Shown here: positions 23,994 through 31,073 of the stretch, one piece after another
How the letters are laid out: each line of letters starts with the position of its first letter
Position numbering within the stretch: position 1 is the first letter of the stretch
Source of the DNA: an uncultured Paenibacillaceae bacterium
GTDB lineage: Bacteria; Bacillota; Bacilli; Aneurinibacillales; Aneurinibacillaceae
Reading direction: 5' to 3'
NCBI GenBank assembly: GCA_937874515.1
Contig: CALNBV010000116.1
Coordinates: 1 to 39,018 of the forward strand
Length of the DNA stretch: 39,018 nt
The notes under the pieces: model-generated
Seen by the model: the letters and a program-made list of their open reading frames with translations, nothing else
Told to the model about the DNA's origin: nothing
The model's database searches: none
Position numbers and translations under genes: made by a program

Positions 23994-24191
23994 ATGACAT
24001 TTTTAAGTGAGTTTTTGCCGTTTCTAGGTGAAATGGCAATTATCATTTTATTGTTCATTTGGACAATGAAAAAACTGAAATCCATTGTTATCCAAGGAAT
24101 TATGTTTCTTTTTCTTGGAAGTTGGGGATTCACTGTGATATTTCAACTATTTTTCTTTTTATGGTTTTATATCAGTATGCCTTTTAGATAG
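23994..24191 (+). CDS. 65-residue membrane miniprotein
   Basis: Two strong transmembrane helices (about 10-25 and 32-62, the latter long and aromatic: FLFLGSWGFTVIFQLFFFLW) with a short basic turn MKKLKS. AAGGGG lies upstream of the ATG. Follows the other membrane miniprotein and is followed by a strong terminator. Not recognised. Confidence 0.65.
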   Translation: MTFLSEFLPFLGEMAIIILLFIWTMKKLKSIVIQGIMFLFLGSWGFTVIFQLFFFLWFYISMPFR

Positions 24192-24219
24192 TTGACTTAT
24201 CTGAAAGAATAAAAAAGCT

Positions 24220-24256
24220 AAAGCCAAAGGAGATTTTTTCTTCTTTGGCTTTTTTA
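24220..24256 (+). terminator. Terminator inside the MoxR/VWA operon
   Basis: AAAGCCAAAG pairs perfectly with CTTTGGCTTT (loop of 13 bases), then six T. It stands 20 bases before the VWA gene, so that gene is reached by readthrough or has its own promoter; the stem would set the ratio of ATPase to VWA partner. Confidence 0.85.
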
Positions 24257-24275
24257 TTTAAAAGGAGGATTTCCA

Positions 24276-25697
24276 ATGAGAAATGTTTATAAAAAGCCAG
24301 TCTTAGATGTCTATAATTTGGATAAAAGACGTTTCAATGAAATTTTTTCAATGTCCAAAGGACTTCAACGCCTGGCGAATGAAGGAAACAAGGTACTTCC
24401 TACTTTTCAGGATTTGCTAGGGGATACCTGGGCTTCTCTCTACAAAATGAAGCCTGAATTTAAAGAAGATATTCCTTATACTCATTTGGCCAATCGCTCT
24501 TTTATGGGTCAACTAATGGCTGAAGAAACATTTGAGGAAAATAGAGAACTAACCCGAATGGATGACTTTCTAGCTGCTATCAGCTCCGTAAAATACGGGG
24601 AACAGTTGAAAAACTGGATTGTTGAGCAAGAAAAAGAAAATGAGGAATTTAAAAAAGCCTTAGAAAATGCTCGTAAAGCCCAACAGGACATTAATAAAAA
24701 AAATGAAGGGTTAAATAAAGATGAACGAAAAAAAGCCCGACAACAGGCAAGAAAAGAATTAAGTCAAGCTATGCAAGACCTGGCTCAACAAATTAACAGC
24801 CAAAACGGCTTTCAAAATATGTTGACCGCAGCGATCCAGGAAGCCAGTGATATAAAAGATGATTTAAAATCTCTTTCATTGGGAATTGCAGGGTCCGGTG
24901 ATGCCGAATTAAAGAAAATACCTTTACGGCATCAAATAGCATTAGCTGAGTATCTCCAAAGCCATAAAAAATTCAAAGAAATTGCAAACTGGACAGGACG
25001 ATTTATGAAAATAGCCCGTTCTAAACAAAAGGCAAAGCATAGGGAATCTATTGATAGAAGTGGAATCACATTCGGAAATAATGTCGAACGTATACTCCCA
25101 ATGGAACTTTCCCTTCTTTCAGCCCCTCAAACCAAACTAGATTTCCTCCGGCGGTTTGCTGAAGGACAAACAATGCAATATGAACAAAAGGGTAAGGAAT
25201 CCCTGGGGAAAGGACCGATTCTACTTTGTTTAGATCAGTCCGGATCCATGAGGGATTTGGATACTCAATCAAAAGGATTTGCTTTGGCCTTGATGGCTAT
25301 TGCAAAAAAACAAAAAAGGGAATTTGCCATTATAAGATTTGCGAGAGATGCACAGACGACTGAGTATCCTCAAGGGAAATATTCGGTTGATCAAATGATT
25401 CAATTTGCAAGTGAATTTTTTGGAGGTGGAACTGAATTTCGTCCTCCATTAAATGAAGCATTACGTTTAATTGAAAAAAGTCGGTTTGAAAAAGCTGATA
25501 TTGTTTTTGTTACTGATGGTGAAGCCAATTTAGATCCTGAATACATTAAAAAGTTTCAAGAGGTTAAAGCTCGCAAGCAATTTAATGTATTGGGTGTGTT
25601 GATCGGTAGAGTAGATTCAAGGACAGTATCTGAATTTGCCGATAAAATTGTTCACGCTGAGGATTTCACGAACGCTACTCAGGCTTTTGAAATTTAA
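24276..25697 (+). CDS. VWA-domain protein (ViaA/CoxE-like), partner of the MoxR ATPase
   Basis: 473 residues; AAAAGGAGG before the ATG. Residues about 100-185 form a charged coiled coil (EQEKENEEFKKALENARK onward). The C-terminal von Willebrand A domain has a complete metal site: D320-x-S322-x-S324 in CLDQSGSMRD, T386 in GGGTEF, D414 in VTDGEAN. This is the usual build of ViaA/CoxE-type partners of MoxR ATPases, in which the metal site binds the ATPase or a client. With the ATPase, the DUF6744-like protein and two membrane miniproteins it makes a five-gene plasmid module; its client is unknown. Confidence 0.9.
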   Translation: MRNVYKKPVLDVYNLDKRRFNEIFSMSKGLQRLANEGNKVLPTFQDLLGDTWASLYKMKPEFKEDIPYTHLANRSFMGQLMAEETFEENRELTRMDDFLAAISSVKYGEQLKNWIVEQEKENEEFKKALENARKAQQDINKKNEGLNKDERKKARQQARKELSQAMQDLAQQINSQNGFQNMLTAAIQEASDIKDDLKSLSLGIAGSGDAELKKIPLRHQIALAEYLQSHKKFKEIANWTGRFMKIARSKQKAKHRESIDRSGITFGNNVERILPMELSLLSAPQTKLDFLRRFAEGQTMQYEQKGKESLGKGPILLCLDQSGSMRDLDTQSKGFALALMAIAKKQKREFAIIRFARDAQTTEYPQGKYSVDQMIQFASEFFGGGTEFRPPLNEALRLIEKSRFEKADIVFVTDGEANLDPEYIKKFQEVKARKQFNVLGVLIGRVDSRTVSEFADKIVHAEDFTNATQAFEI

Positions 25698-25737
25698 TCA
25701 GGGAAAAATACTCAAATTATGAAAGGTGGTACTTACA

Positions 25738-26577
25738 ATGTCAGTAACAGAAAAGTTGAGATTTTACGTTTTTAATCTTGAAACAACCAAAATTGAATTG
25801 CATTTTGATAAAGAGGAATACAACTCTTTTTCGGACGAGCAAAAGAAAAGACTTAAAGGAGCGTTTTTATTTAGCGGTAAAAATAAATGTTGGGTAAGCA
25901 GGGCTAAAGAGCCTAATTTATACAAAGCGAAAGAAGTTGCAAAGTCTTTCGGTTTTGTGGAAGAAAAGAGAGAAGGCGAAAGAATTTCTTTTGCTGAACA
26001 GTTAGAACGCAAAGCAGAAAGAGCCGAGAAAAGGGCTGAAAGATACGAAGGTTTCGCAAAAAATGCAGAAGCAAGGGCTCAAGGTTTACAAAAACCCTTA
26101 AATGATATGCAAGGGGATATTGCTTTTTTTACGCAACCTATTATTGCAGGTCATTCGGGAAGTCAATCTTTTGCAAGACAGAGAGAAAAAATGTTTGAAC
26201 GGTATAGAAAAGGATTTGAGGAATATAGAAAAAGTGAATATTTCAAGAGATGTGCAAACACGGCAAGAAATACCGCTAGTATGGATAAGCTTAACGACAA
26301 GGGCTATCTTGACCGTAGAATAAAAGAATGTCAAAAGGAAATCAGACAGCACGAAAAGAACCTTATTACCTACGAAAACACTCTTTATAAAATTGAAAAC
26401 GGCGAATGCCCGTCTAAATGGGATGGTACAACATATACCGCTGAGGAAGTCACAAATTGGCTTAATAGAGAATTGGAGTTAATAGCGATAGCACAGGACA
26501 AAGAAGGATTTTTTCATAACTGCATGGACGAGTTGGACGGACAAAGCAAGCATCTAAACGAGGAATCAAAGATATGA
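25738..26577 (+). CDS. DUF3560 domain protein
   Basis: 279 residues from the ATG at 25738, with AAAGGTGG upstream. The centre carries the DUF3560 hallmark: RAEKRAERYEGFAKNAEARA, then a GHSGSQSFARQREKMFERYR segment, and further helices (KECQKEIRQHEKNLITYE). DUF3560 proteins occur on plasmids and integrative elements of Firmicutes; function unknown. The N-terminal 75 residues (LRFYVFNLETTKIELHFDKE) form a separate beta-alpha part. Codon and base use differ from the neighbours (more GCA, AGA, GGC; higher GC in places), suggesting separate acquisition, perhaps from Clostridia-like donors. Confidence 0.8.
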   Translation: MSVTEKLRFYVFNLETTKIELHFDKEEYNSFSDEQKKRLKGAFLFSGKNKCWVSRAKEPNLYKAKEVAKSFGFVEEKREGERISFAEQLERKAERAEKRAERYEGFAKNAEARAQGLQKPLNDMQGDIAFFTQPIIAGHSGSQSFARQREKMFERYRKGFEEYRKSEYFKRCANTARNTASMDKLNDKGYLDRRIKECQKEIRQHEKNLITYENTLYKIENGECPSKWDGTTYTAEEVTNWLNRELELIAIAQDKEGFFHNCMDELDGQSKHLNEESKI

Positions 26578-26599
26578 AAAATATCGTTGTCACTTTTTG

Positions 26600-26653
26600 A
26601 TTCGTTAATCAACGAATGATTTCACACAAGAATATTGTGATTCCATTAAAAAT
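26600..26653. repeat. Three adjacent short dyads
   Basis: ATTCGTT-AATC-AACGAAT (26600-26617), CACAA-GAATA-TTGTG (26625-26639) and CCAT-TAAAA-ATGG (26643-26655) occupy the gap before the zinc-ribbon gene. None has a T run; they may be regulator or RNA-structure sites. Confidence 0.5.
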
Positions 26654-26674
26654 GGTTAAAAGGAGTTAATTAAT

Positions 26675-26860
26675 ATGAACAAGAATATAGTAAAATGTTA
26701 TGATTGTGGCCATCCAATGCAATTCCTTCGGAAAGAAGAGAATGCTTATTATGACGAAAACTCTGTCTATGATTTCACAGAATGGAATTGTCCTTGGTGC
26801 GAGAAAATGAAAATATTTGGATTCCCTCCAGTACAGATTCGTGAGGACAATCAGAAATAA
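26675..26860 (+). CDS. Small zinc-ribbon protein
   Basis: 61 residues with CYDC near the start and CPWC about 30 residues later, a four-cysteine zinc ribbon. AAAAGGAG precedes the ATG. Small proteins of this type may bind nucleic acid or protein; no family named. A shared terminator follows. Confidence 0.7.
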   Translation: MNKNIVKCYDCGHPMQFLRKEENAYYDENSVYDFTEWNCPWCEKMKIFGFPPVQIREDNQK

Positions 26861-26890
26861 GTTATAAGAATAACTTTATAAAAAAAAACG

Positions 26891-26928
26891 AAAGACCAGG
26901 ATAAAATTTTCTCTTCCTGGTCTTTTTT
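26891..26928. terminator. Bidirectional terminator
   Basis: AAAGACCAGG pairs perfectly with CCTGGTCTTT (loop about 15 bases), T run on the plus strand and A run (T on the minus strand) in front. It separates the zinc-ribbon gene from the minus-strand gene at 26927. Confidence 0.85.
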
Positions 26929-27058
26929 ATTTTACAGAGTTATGTTTACTTCTTTTCTTTTTTCTTTTAGTTCTTTTTGTTGCAGATAATCCCCATTTTT
27001 TCCTACTTTCAAAACCATTTTTAAGGATTTCTAAGGCCTTTTTTTTAGTTAATCCCAT
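26927..27058 (-). CDS. 43-residue very basic protein
   Basis: Minus-strand ATG at 27058 with AGAGGCG upstream. Product starts MGLTKKKALEILKNGFESRK and ends in a cluster of K and R (KRTKRKKKRSKHN). The charge suggests nucleic-acid binding. It ends at the shared terminator. Short, so only moderately certain. Confidence 0.55.
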   Translation of the reverse strand: MGLTKKKALEILKNGFESRKKWGLSATKRTKRKKKRSKHNSVK

Positions 27059-27239
27059 TATAATCGCCTCTTAATTTTTAATCTTACATTTATTATTTAC
27101 AGAAAATTCTGTTTACATACCTGTCCAAATTAAGTGACATACCTCTCCCCCATTCCCCATATAAATTTTTAATAAGGTTGCTAAAGAACTACACTGTCGC
27201 AAACTTAATTTATGATTTTTTGGTTGGGAGGGGTCAAAA

Positions 27240-27869
27240 ATAGAGAAGGTAAAGGTAAAGAAACGAAGGTCGGATAAAAAAACTGAAATTCAACCTTCCC
27301 TCGATCCAATTCTAAAGGAGCTTGTACATCAAATTTCTTATGTGACTAATACTCCTGTAAAAGAGGTAGGGGAAACCATATGTAAAGCAGGGTTATCTTC
27401 AAAATCTGTAATGAATTTTATGTCTACTTATTTCACTAGAAACTTACAGTTCAACAATACACTTTATATGGGGGATCCCTTAAAAAAAATAAATATTAAG
27501 AAAATTCAAGGGGTACAGAAAAAAAGGGTGTCTATAAGATTCAGATCGGCTGACTATGAGAGAATAAGATCCTTAGCCTTTGCTATGGACGTTACAAACA
27601 GTACTGCGACTGCCATTCTACTGGATGCCTCCATACGAAATTCAGCCATTGTAAATCGTTATTTACAACAACATATTGAAGCTAACCTTAGTGAAGGAAG
27701 AATGCGTGAACTTAGGCAAATTATCCGTTTTATAAACCGTAATAATCCATATGATGATGCCTTTACGTTTAGCGAACTAATAAGCATGATTTACAAAGAT
27801 TGTAAACAAGGAGCATTAAATATAGGGAAAGCTCTTGAAGAATGGATCAAAGGGGTAAATGAAAATTAA
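27240..27869 (+). CDS. Ribbon-helix-helix-like DNA-binding protein, apparent ATA start
   Basis: The frame is open from 27216. The only well-placed ribosome binding site, GGGAGGGG (27226-27233), lies six bases before an ATA at 27240; the first standard start in frame is a GTG at 27342, whose nearest AAGGAG is 21 bases away. From ATA the protein is 209 residues and begins with a basic tail (EKVKVKKRRSDKKTE). About 115-150 reads like a ribbon-helix-helix unit: KKRVSIRFRSADYERIRSLA, then AMDVTNSTATAILLDASI. Such proteins act in plasmid partition, copy control or the relaxosome. Terminator behind. Confidence 0.6.
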   Translation: MEKVKVKKRRSDKKTEIQPSLDPILKELVHQISYVTNTPVKEVGETICKAGLSSKSVMNFMSTYFTRNLQFNNTLYMGDPLKKINIKKIQGVQKKRVSIRFRSADYERIRSLAFAMDVTNSTATAILLDASIRNSAIVNRYLQQHIEANLSEGRMRELRQIIRFINRNNPYDDAFTFSELISMIYKDCKQGALNIGKALEEWIKGVNEN

Positions 27870-27882
27870 AGTATAGCATTTA

Positions 27883-27930
27883 AAAGACATTCCATTTGCG
27901 AAACCCTCGCTAACGGAATGTCTTTCTTTT
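27883..27930 (+). terminator. Strong terminator
   Basis: AAAGACATTCC pairs perfectly with GGAATGTCTTT, with further pairs in the loop (GCGA/CGC), then CTTTTGT. Confidence 0.8.
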
Positions 27931-28005
27931 GTATAAATGCAAACTTCCTGCAATTTTAATTCTTTCGTGATGCTGTATTAAGGGAAAGTCTAAATTGCAT
28001 GTATC

Positions 28006-28137
28006 TCCCCGAATCCTTAGAAAAAAACCTTTTCGGGGGGATGGGCAAAAAACACCATATTAAGGTTTTAAATAAGTCTTATCAAGCATCATTTTCGGAA
28101 AACTTATGCTTGAAGTCACAATGACCTTATTTTTTTG
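28006..28137 (+). other. Structured gene-free region: candidate small RNA or transfer/replication site
   Basis: 27931-28175 has no gene but holds three stems: TCCCCGAA/TTCGGGGGA (28006-28041); AAGCAT..TTTT/AAAA..ATGCTT (28084-28111); GTCA/TGAC followed by seven T (28114-28137), the last like a terminator. Between the first two lies GGATGGGCAAAAA (28040-28052), also found inverted at 11133-11145. It lies between the ribbon-helix-helix gene and the KfrA-like gene. Confidence 0.45.
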
Positions 28138-28175
28138 GGGGAAATTAAATTGTCACAAATTAATTAATTTTAATT

Positions 28176-28232
28176 AGTTAACTATGGTTAACCAGGTTAA
28201 CTATATGGTATAATAGTATTATAAGGTTAACC
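28176..28232 (+). promoter_or_regulatory. Promoter with GTTAAC operators before the ASCH gene
   Basis: AGTTAACTATGGTTAACC (28176-28193), then AGGTTAAC, TATAAT (28209-28214) and GGTTAACC (28225-28232). Four GTTAAC cores surround the -10. The same arrangement occurs at 28622-28678. Confidence 0.7.
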
Positions 28233-28253
28233 TAAAATTGAGGTGAACATTTT

Positions 28254-28607
28254 GTGAAAGGATTAATTATCAAATCTCCCTGGATCGAACTTATTTTACA
28301 AGGGTTCAAAACATGGGAGATTAGAGGTTCAAATATAACTACCAGAGGGAAAATCGCTCTTATTAAACAAGGAACAGGTAAAGTTTATGGAACGGTTGAT
28401 TTAGTGGATTCTAAGGCATTAAAATTGGACGAATACCATCAATCAGAACACTTTCATCGCATACCGAAAGAAAAAGCACCCCCATACAAAAAGATTTATG
28501 CCTGGATTTTAAACAACCCCGAAATATTTACAGAACCTATACCTTATAAACATCCACAAGGGGCTCAAATTTGGGTAAATCTAATAAATACAAATTTTAA
28601 AGATTAG
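28254..28607 (+). CDS. ASCH-domain protein
   Basis: 117 residues from a GTG at 28254 with GAGGTG eight bases upstream. The whole protein is an ASCH domain: GLIIKSPWIELILQGFKTWE, IRGS, RGKIALIKQGTGKVYGTVDL, and an ending with IPYKHPQGAQIWVNL. ASCH (PUA-like) domains bind RNA or modified nucleotides; plasmid and phage members may act in RNA processing or base recognition. The first motif holds the GxKTxExR-type lysine and acidic residues of the family. Shares its operator type with the next gene. Confidence 0.85.
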   Translation: MKGLIIKSPWIELILQGFKTWEIRGSNITTRGKIALIKQGTGKVYGTVDLVDSKALKLDEYHQSEHFHRIPKEKAPPYKKIYAWILNNPEIFTEPIPYKHPQGAQIWVNLINTNFKD

Positions 28608-28621
28608 TAACTTATGTATTT

Positions 28622-28678
28622 GTTAACTATGATTAACCGGTTAACCCATTGGAAATGGATATAATATTAGTTAACTAT
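28622..28678 (+). promoter_or_regulatory. Promoter with GTTAAC operators before the KfrA-like gene
   Basis: GTTAACTATGATTAACC (28622-28638) runs into GGTTAACC (28639-28646); TATAAT is at 28660-28665 and AGTTAACTAT at 28669-28678. The layout copies that at 28176-28232, so both genes are probably under one repressor. Confidence 0.7.
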
Positions 28679-28693
28679 AAGGAGTGTTTAGTT

Positions 28694-29650
28694 ATGTCAG
28701 ATGTAACAAAAGGATTTAAGATAAGTGCCGACACAAAGGAAAAAGCCGAAGCATTAATTGAAGCATCCGGCTTAAATAGTAAAGAATGGTTCGAAACCGT
28801 TGTTGTTATGTATGAAATGGAACTACTTAAACAAGGGACAAAAGACTTTGCAAAAGATATTTCTGAGTTGGAAATCCACACTAACCGAATCGTACAGCTC
28901 GTGGCAAACATGATTCAACGAGCCACTTTTGAAAAAGAAAAAATCATCAATCAAATTGATGAAATAAAGGTGTCTAAAGATACGATTATTCTTGGATTAC
29001 AAAAAGAAAACACTGAGCTACATGAAAAAATTAAAGAATTAAAAAGTATGATGGACCAGGCCACAGAAGAACAGGAGGAAATGAAGAAACACACCATACA
29101 ACTTGAGGAAACCTCCGAAAACAATCGGTCTTTAATTAATGAATATAAAGAGAAAATAGATACCCTTTCCTCTTTAGTAAGCCAATACAAAGGAGCTTAC
29201 GAAGAAAATATAAAATTAAATAATGAAGTTAATAGGTTAAATAATGACCTAGAAAAATCTTCAGCTACGATAAATACATTAGAAAATAGAATTGAAGAAA
29301 TGAAATTTAATTACGAAAAAGAACTCCAACATATCGCCCATCAAATTGAAGATTTAAAAAATACTCATAATAAAGAACTTGAACAAGCTGAACAACGTCA
29401 TAATATTGAGCTGGAAAGAATCATTGAAAGAAAAGATATAGAAAAAGAACGAATAGTAATCGAGATCCGTACTGAACACCAGGAAAAATTGCAAAAAGCC
29501 CAGGACCAAATGCACAAAAACGAGATCGAATACACATCAAGATTCCAAGATTTATTCGAAGAATTAAAAACTACAAGAAATTATTATGAAACACGTTTAA
29601 CCTCTCTTACTCAAGAACTTAAAAATAAAAATAGAAAGGAACTCGAATAA
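28694..29650 (+). CDS. KfrA-like protein: small DNA-binding head and long coiled coil
   Basis: 318 residues from the ATG at 28694, with AAGGAGTG eight bases upstream (an ATG at 28649 lies in the promoter). Residues 1-50 look like a small helical DNA-binding domain (SADTKEKAEALIEASGLNSK). About 75-318 is an almost unbroken coiled coil with heptads of L, I, E and K. Plasmid KfrA proteins have the same plan: they bind repeated operators, repress their own gene and support partition. The repeated GGTTAAC sites upstream fit such autoregulation. It overlaps the next gene by one base. Confidence 0.7.
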   Translation: MSDVTKGFKISADTKEKAEALIEASGLNSKEWFETVVVMYEMELLKQGTKDFAKDISELEIHTNRIVQLVANMIQRATFEKEKIINQIDEIKVSKDTIILGLQKENTELHEKIKELKSMMDQATEEQEEMKKHTIQLEETSENNRSLINEYKEKIDTLSSLVSQYKGAYEENIKLNNEVNRLNNDLEKSSATINTLENRIEEMKFNYEKELQHIAHQIEDLKNTHNKELEQAEQRHNIELERIIERKDIEKERIVIEIRTEHQEKLQKAQDQMHKNEIEYTSRFQDLFEELKTTRNYYETRLTSLTQELKNKNRKELE

Positions 29651-29979
29651 TGGAATCGCCAGAAATTTATAATCTCTTCATTTTAATATTCGGTGTTTGT
29701 TTAATCGGATATTTATTACTTGAAATTTATTCTCGGATTGTTGAAAAAAGAAAGTTTAAAAAACTACTTCCGATTAGAAAGGAAACATTATTAGTACAAA
29801 AGAACAAAGAAATAATCATCGGTTATATAGATCAAGAGTTAAAAATTATGAAGAAATATAATGCTTATGAACAATATTTACTGCTGAATATTATAAAGGA
29901 AAAAATCATTCAAAATGTCCCTTTAAATGAAACAGATTTTGAAATATTAAATTATAAAAATAGAAAGGAACCTGAATAA
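29650..29979 (+). CDS. Membrane-anchored small unknown protein
   Basis: 109 residues starting on the last base of the upstream stop (TAATG), with AAAGGAA before it. One transmembrane helix (about 8-27), then a basic cytoplasmic part (VEKRKFKKLLPIRKE). Not recognised. The same TAATG overlap joins it to the Mrr-like gene, whose product also has an N-terminal membrane helix, so the two products may meet at the membrane. Confidence 0.7.
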   Translation: MESPEIYNLFILIFGVCLIGYLLLEIYSRIVEKRKFKKLLPIRKETLLVQKNKEIIIGYIDQELKIMKKYNAYEQYLLLNIIKEKIIQNVPLNETDFEILNYKNRKEPE

Positions 29980-30662
29980 TGGAATTACAAGATATTTATA
30001 AATACCTAATTTATTTCATCTTAGTAGCCGTTATAATTAAATTACTTCCTTATTTATTTAGACAAGTTAAAGAAATATACACTTTAAAAAAATTGGCAAA
30101 AGCCGGAATGTCCTATATAGATAAAATGGACGGGTATCAATTTGAAGTGTATTTGAAAGCTCTTTTAAAAAAATTGGGATATGAGAGGATAATCGTTACA
30201 AAAAAATCGAATGATCGTGGAGTTGACATTCATATAAAAGGAAAAAATTCAATTGTCATTCAAGCTAAAAGATATGGATACAAAAACAGGGTAGGTATTA
30301 GTGCTAGTCAAGAAGTCCTGGGAGCAAAAGTTTACTATAAAGCCCAAGAAGCATGGGTCATTACAAACAGCCAGTTTACCAAACAAGCTATTGAATTCGC
30401 AGCTCAGACCAACACAAAATTAATAGATCGAAATGAACTTCAAAAATTAATCAATCAGGCAAACCCCAAAGATACAGCAGAAAATAATGTTGCCAAAAAA
30501 ATCTATTCAACCGTAGATCCAGAGCCAAGGAAATGTCCAAGATGCAAAGCAGAACTGGTTGTACGATATTCTCAAAAAAATGATAGCAAATTCTTTGGGT
30601 GCTCAAACTTCCCTATTTGTCGGCATACTGAACCTATTAATTCTAAAAGAAAGGTTAAATAA
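29979..30662 (+). CDS. Membrane-anchored Mrr-family nuclease with zinc ribbon
   Basis: 227 residues in three parts. A transmembrane helix at about 7-26. An Mrr-type nuclease domain (about 48-155): GYQFEVYL with E56, then SNDRGVDI with D83 and VIQAKRY with Q95-x-K97, and the AWVITNSQFTKQA helix. A C-terminal topoisomerase-type zinc ribbon (CPRC, then GCSNFPICRHT). Mrr enzymes cut methylated or otherwise foreign DNA; a membrane anchor would place it at the point of DNA entry or transfer. The catalytic set looks complete. Part of the 28694-31027 operon. Confidence 0.88.
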   Translation: MELQDIYKYLIYFILVAVIIKLLPYLFRQVKEIYTLKKLAKAGMSYIDKMDGYQFEVYLKALLKKLGYERIIVTKKSNDRGVDIHIKGKNSIVIQAKRYGYKNRVGISASQEVLGAKVYYKAQEAWVITNSQFTKQAIEFAAQTNTKLIDRNELQKLINQANPKDTAENNVAKKIYSTVDPEPRKCPRCKAELVVRYSQKNDSKFFGCSNFPICRHTEPINSKRKVK

Positions 30663-30666
30663 ACAA

Positions 30667-30813
30667 ATGAAAATACGATTGCACGGGACCCTAGATGAAG
30701 TTATGGAAGCAACCGAAAAAATTAAAAGCATGTTTAAAGTTGTGAGTGTTTCCAGCCCCTATAAGGATCGAGGGGAAAGTGAATTGTATCGTATTTACAT
30801 TGAGGTAAGATAA
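30667..30813 (+). CDS. DUF3970-like small protein
   Basis: 48 residues from the ATG at 30667, four bases after the Mrr stop, with AAAGG upstream. MKIRLHGTLDEVMEATEKI, then SVSSPYKDRGESELYR and a final strand IYIEVR: the one-domain pattern I know as DUF3970, common in Bacillus and its plasmids. Function unknown. An overlapping longer frame starts inside the Mrr gene and is not the real start. Confidence 0.75.
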   Translation: MKIRLHGTLDEVMEATEKIKSMFKVVSVSSPYKDRGESELYRIYIEVR

Positions 30814-30832
30814 ATTAAATGGAGGGGAAACA

Positions 30833-31027
30833 ATGAAGATTACGATAAACAGAAACCCATATCTAAACCAATTCCAAAACGCACACATTGAGCTGGAATC
30901 CGAAAATGAATTATTGTTATTAACGGCAGCGTTAGAGGAAAAAATGAAATCCATAGAATCTGACAATGAAAGAGATTTAATTTATAAAATGATAGAAACC
31001 ATAAAACAAGGGGAATCTAATAACTAG
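30833..31027 (+). CDS. Small acidic unknown protein
   Basis: 64 residues, with GGAGGGG before the ATG. Starts with a strand-like MKITINRNPY, then a helix of acidic and leucine residues (ELESENELLLLTAALEEK). Last gene of the operon. Not recognised. Confidence 0.65.
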   Translation: MKITINRNPYLNQFQNAHIELESENELLLLTAALEEKMKSIESDNERDLIYKMIETIKQGESNN

Positions 31028-31037
31028 GCTCCCCTTT

Positions 31038-31052
31038 CCCTTCAGCCCCTTA
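31038..31052 (+). repeat. Dispersed motif, copy 8
   Basis: CCCTTCAGCCCCTTA, between the operon end and the convergent minus-strand gene. Confidence 0.65.
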
Positions 31053-31073
31053 ATACCAAACTAAATGGATTTG

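Noticed and set aside
30559..30666. Upstream extension of the DUF3970-like gene
   Set aside because: It overlaps the zinc ribbon of the Mrr-like protein in another frame; the ATG at 30667 gives the family's normal length.
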